Part shown: positions 60,564 to 64,000 of the stretch, one piece after another
How positions within the stretch are numbered: position 1 is the first letter of the stretch
How the letters are laid out: the number at the start of each line of letters is the position of its first letter
DNA from: Aurelia coerulea
Lineage: Eukaryota > Cnidaria > Scyphozoa > Semaeostomeae > Ulmaridae
Length of the DNA stretch: 64,000 bases
Reading direction: 5' to 3'
NCBI GenBank assembly: GCA_039566865.1
Contig: CM076948.1
Span: 19,541,001 to 19,605,000, forward strand
Notes under the pieces: model-generated
Database searches by the model: none
Seen by the model: the letters and a program-made list of their open reading frames with translations, nothing else
What the model was told of the DNA's origin: nothing
Made by a program: the position numbers and the translations under genes

Positions 60564-61451
60564 CTATTGCACCTTTTCTTTGATTACTGACTTACTATTT
60601 TGCTATAATTCTATGATTAGATTTTTCTGAAATCTACAATTTTCTAAATATATATATAGCTTACTTTCGCTCAGGATAGGACATCATCAAATTTCTGAAT
60701 TGTAAACCTGAACAGCAAAAGACTTTTGTTTGATATAAACTACGGTGCTCTTGACAATTATTCCATGCCTCATCAGAAAGTTTAAAACTTATGATATGGT
60801 TTAATTTCTTTCAAAATTTTGAAAGAAAAACCTTCAGAAAATATTGAGTATTTCAGAAAAGTACAATGGTACAATTATAGAAAAGTAGCATAAGTTCCTC
60901 TCAAGCTATTCGGTCTAAAGAGAGAAATCAATTTACACTAGCTTTTTGCAGATGTGACATGTCAAATGACACATGCAATCAGCCAAAGCTTTCATGACTA
61001 AAATTCTTACAAAATTCAAGAATCACAAATTCTTACACCCTTTTCTGCTCTGTAGAAGCAGGCCTGCTACGCATCTCTAATCTGTTAATGACTTTTGTGG
61101 AATGTCCATTTTTCTGGAATGGAGCTTCATACTTAATCAAACGGGACAACAGGGAACATACATTTATCAAGCACTGACTCCCAGGGAGGGGGGGATAACT
61201 CCTATATATAGCTGAACAAGGACGTGCTGCTCATGAGGATGGATTCGAAAGCTTCAAAATCCCTAAATATGGGTCTCAAGAGGCAGTGATTCCAATGGAA
61301 ATGGGTTGGGTTTACTGTCCTCATATCATAATAATAGGTTTCAAAGAAATATTTCCTCAAAAATAAAGTGACGCTCTTTCGTTTACAAAAAGCTTTGCAG
61401 ATATTTCCGTTAAAATTCTTTTCTACAAACTCTTTTTTTCCATTTCTTGTA
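60564..61451. other. 5' region of GLG1, no firm exon
   Basis: I looked on the minus strand for a signal-peptide exon ending in phase 1 and saw none. Short Met-started frames here are not hydrophobic. Confidence 0.3.
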
Positions 61452-62156
61452 CCGGGTGTCCCAAAATGATTGCGTTTGGTTGCTTATAAGTCCATAACCC
61501 ATGAACCGATTTTCAAAAACTGGTAAAACCACAACCAACATCTTAAAATACAATTTAGCTTTTAACCCTATCTTACCTGGGACTTTTGAAGCGGTCAATA
61601 CCTGGGGAGGGGTGGATTCCACCCCCCCCCCCCCTCTTTTTCTTTGCTGTTATAGTAGGTGCTATAATCTTTAACTTGGTAAATAGATGGACTTTGATGC
61701 AAACAATCAAAATCACGTAATTAAATCAAATTATCTCTTTGTTCTTGTTGCTATGACAATAAGAAGATATTAAGTTATGATTATCATGATTATTACCAAC
61801 ATGATTGAAACAATGAAATGAGGCATTAAATTGAATTTTTTTTGTTTCTTATTGAGTTGGATATGATCAAGTACATGTGCTGGCATTATTTGGCATAATT
61901 ATATTTTAGATTAATATCTGCACCAATTTAAGAAAAAAGTATACAAATTTTGTTGACTACATAGTAAAACATTGGTTGCCATGGTTACAGTACTATATTT
62001 AGAGTCTTGAAATTTTCATCATTCGATACAGTATAGATATTAAGTCAAAGTAGCGGAATTTTGGCATCCTGCTTTGCATATTTTAGCATTGGCGAATAAA
62101 AGTTTGGTTGGGGGTGGAATCCACCCCCTCCCATTCCACCCCCCCTGGACACCCGG
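61452..62156. mobile_element. MITE with CCGGGTGTCC ends
   Basis: TA-flanked. ccgggtgtcc and ggacacccgg are perfect 10-bp inverses. Just inside are ggtggattccacccc and gggggtggaatccacccc, also inverted. Same end type as family B. Confidence 0.75.
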
Positions 62157-62158
62157 TA

Positions 62159-63789
62159 CTAAGATGGCCAAAATGTTAAGAAATTCTAATGCTATGTCTG
62201 AGAAGTATTAAGAAACTTTTAATAAGTTGAATGCAAAGGATATTATGGCAACTACTGTATGTTGTTGAACCTTTATGCTTGTATCAACTGACCAATATGC
62301 TTTGAATTGAACATAATAGAACACTGTTTACTCCTGTATGATGTTTTAAATCTCACAAAACATATCGGCAGCAATGTGAGACCACAGTGGCAATTCATGC
62401 ATTTGAAAAATGAGAAACAAATTAAGAAACATTTCAGTGCGAAAATTTGCATGTCGAATTATGAAACGTTTAGTGCTATGGCCAGATCCAAGTTTCTTAT
62501 AAAGAAAAAAACGTATAAAATGTTAGTTGTAGTTTACTTACATTCTCATTCAATCTCTGACACGTTACATACAGTTAAATTTGGAAACCATAAAACTGGG
62601 TATATGTTTTTCTCTAAATCTTTGCAAGAAGGTATGAAAAAAGTATGTGAATTGGAAAAGGTGGGAATGACAGTATAATTTGGGCGGCACACCTCTGCCA
62701 TCCTTTGGTTCGTGTTACCCCCCCCCCCCCCACCCTCCCTGTGGGCACTCACTTTCATCATTTTGGCCCTATAAAGTGAAGCTTTATTTAGTTAGCTGCA
62801 ATAACAGATTATCTGTGTGGCATGATTTAATTCCTTTCCTAAAATCAATCTCTGCCCTAGCTCTATATATTTCAGCATTTTGGTTTCACTACTGTGCAGG
62901 GCTGTGCTGAACATGCTTCTCTACATTTTCATGGCACAACCCCAAATTTTAGATGCACTTTAACACTCCCTCATAATCAAAAACCTGTGTTATATTTGTT
63001 CTATAAATCAAATAATGCCAGTTGATCAAAAAGATTAAATGATAAGAAATTAGTTGGGTGTTTGGTGTTTAATCCTAGATTTCAATGTTTTATTCAATTT
63101 CTTGCCATCTGTGCAAATACCACTTCAAAATACGGCAAAATAATTCACACAGATCATTCATTGTAGCCATGGCAACTTACATCTTATAACCATAGCAACT
63201 TGTAGTAAAGCCAAGAATTTACATTCTTATAGGTCAAATGTGGCAACAGCTAATAATATCAGAAAAGCTTCATTCTTCAAAATGGTATATTCTAAGCACC
63301 TGCCATTTTGAATGGAAAATTTGCTATTATTTACAGTAAACAGGTTTGAAGAGCAATACAAAGGGGAAGAGCAGCAGATGTTTCAACCTTTTACACCAAA
63401 TCCATGTTCATTTTTCCATAAACTTAAGGTAGGTCACTGGTCGAAAATCACGAGAATTTTTCCAAAAAATCAATTTCTTGTTTTCATTTGCATTAGGTAT
63501 TTCAAACATTGTAGAATCTGAATTTGAAAAAATTTTAGTGAAGAAAGTTTGCTAAAATAGAAATATTTAAAGTTTTCGTGAAGTAGGTAGTTGAAAAGAT
63601 GTCGAAAAATCAAAAACGGAACAAAATTTTGTTGCTATTTGATGGCTGATTTCTAAAAAATTCCTGCCTCCAAACATCGAAGACCAATACATCGTTTGAA
63701 TGCCCTGTTTCTTCTCTATTCGATTACGAGGATACCATTGGAATATGGTTTACCAATGCGCTACGAAAGACGATTTTTCTGAACTTACA
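62159..63789. other. Non-coding stretch left of the possible plus-strand gene
   Basis: AT-rich. A c-run near 62719-62731. ORF 62307-62678 plus (123 codons) has no recognisable domain. No gene assigned. Confidence 0.3.
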
Positions 63790-63892
63790 AAACAAAAGAT
63801 CTCCGTTGCTACCTTGCATAGCAACCATTCCTTACATTTGATTGGATGATATATCTAGATGCGCTATCTGATTGGCTGTTTAGATCCTCAAG
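63790..63892 (+). promoter_or_regulatory. Possible promoter or 5' UTR
   Basis: Inverted CCAAT boxes (gattggatg near 63841, gattggctg near 63870) precede aagatggcggc at 63890-63900, the YY1-type motif common at housekeeping start sites. YY1 motifs occur in either orientation, so this could also serve a gene on the minus strand. Confidence 0.35.
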
Positions 63893-64000
63893 ATGGCGGC
63901 CCACTCCAACAACACAACTTACAACGTCGAGGCTATCGTGAATCATCATCGGTTTGTTTGCCAGAATTCGAAAGTTCTTCTCGTATTTGCTGTGTTTCTC
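63893..64000 (+). CDS. Possible start of a plus-strand gene, cut by the window end
   Basis: The ATG at 63893 in a good context (aagATGg) opens a frame of 36 codons without a stop to the window end. The start is MAAHSNNTTYNVEAIVNHHR and residues 27-36 are hydrophobic (KVLLVFAVFL), compatible with a signal anchor. I do not recognise the protein. It runs opposite to GLG1. Too short to be sure. Confidence 0.4.
   Translation, partial: MAAHSNNTTYNVEAIVNHHRFVCQNSKVLLVFAVFL

Noticed and set aside
1..64000. CRISPR arrays, operons, phage or bacterial mobile elements
   Set aside because: No spaced direct repeats, no compact ORFs with ribosome sites, and a spliced metazoan gene covers the window.

Overview
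The window is eukaryotic and almost certainly animal. GC is low, there are no dense ORFs, consensus GT..AG splice sites flank short conserved exons, and the introns are packed with small inverted-repeat DNA transposons and decayed non-LTR retrotransposons. The gene recognised is metazoan-specific. Its divergence from vertebrate copies, together with the repeat style, suggests a cnidarian, perhaps a stony coral. That assignment is inference; I cannot name a species.

One gene dominates: a minus-strand orthologue of GLG1 (Golgi apparatus protein 1, also called MG-160, ESL-1 or CFR-1). I resolved 28 coding exons from about 60440 down to the stop at 1998. They join in consistent phase into 1219 codons. 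The order is a 176-residue Lys/Glu/Pro-rich acidic-basic region, the full series of Cys-rich GLG1 repeats with no repeat missing, one transmembrane helix, and the short cytosolic tail CGRITKRVAREYKDR. The CDS is 3.66 kb spread over 58.4 kb, so about 94 percent of the locus is intron. The first exon, which should encode the signal peptide, was not identified. A candidate small 5' exon lies at 60516-60563, and a possible plus-strand neighbour begins at 63893.

Layout from the left. 1-1997 is the 3' flank or UTR, with a small TTAA-flanked inverted-repeat element. 1998-10433 holds the last three exons, with a 7.1-kb intron carrying two perfect tandem duplications (191 bp and 551 bp). 10434-24010 holds exons 25 to 19 with several MITEs, foldbacks and LINE remnants. 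24011-32540 holds exons 18 to 14. 32629-35705 is a MITE split by two LINE fragments. 36174-48431 holds exons 13 to 7, with MITEs, a SINE-like insertion at a splice donor and two gene fragments. 48725-53085 has a LINE remnant, a MITE nested in another MITE, and a 50-bp satellite. 53122-60440 holds exons 5 to 1, with a large hairpin and a 0.75-kb minisatellite inside a TIR element. 60441-63892 is repeat-rich with no firm exon, and 63893-64000 may be the start of a plus-strand gene.

Nothing here is a bacterial operon, CRISPR array or obvious new multi-gene system. The points of interest are the complete GLG1 architecture, its unusual N-terminal region, transposons sitting right at splice sites, and several nested or internally repetitive TIR element families.
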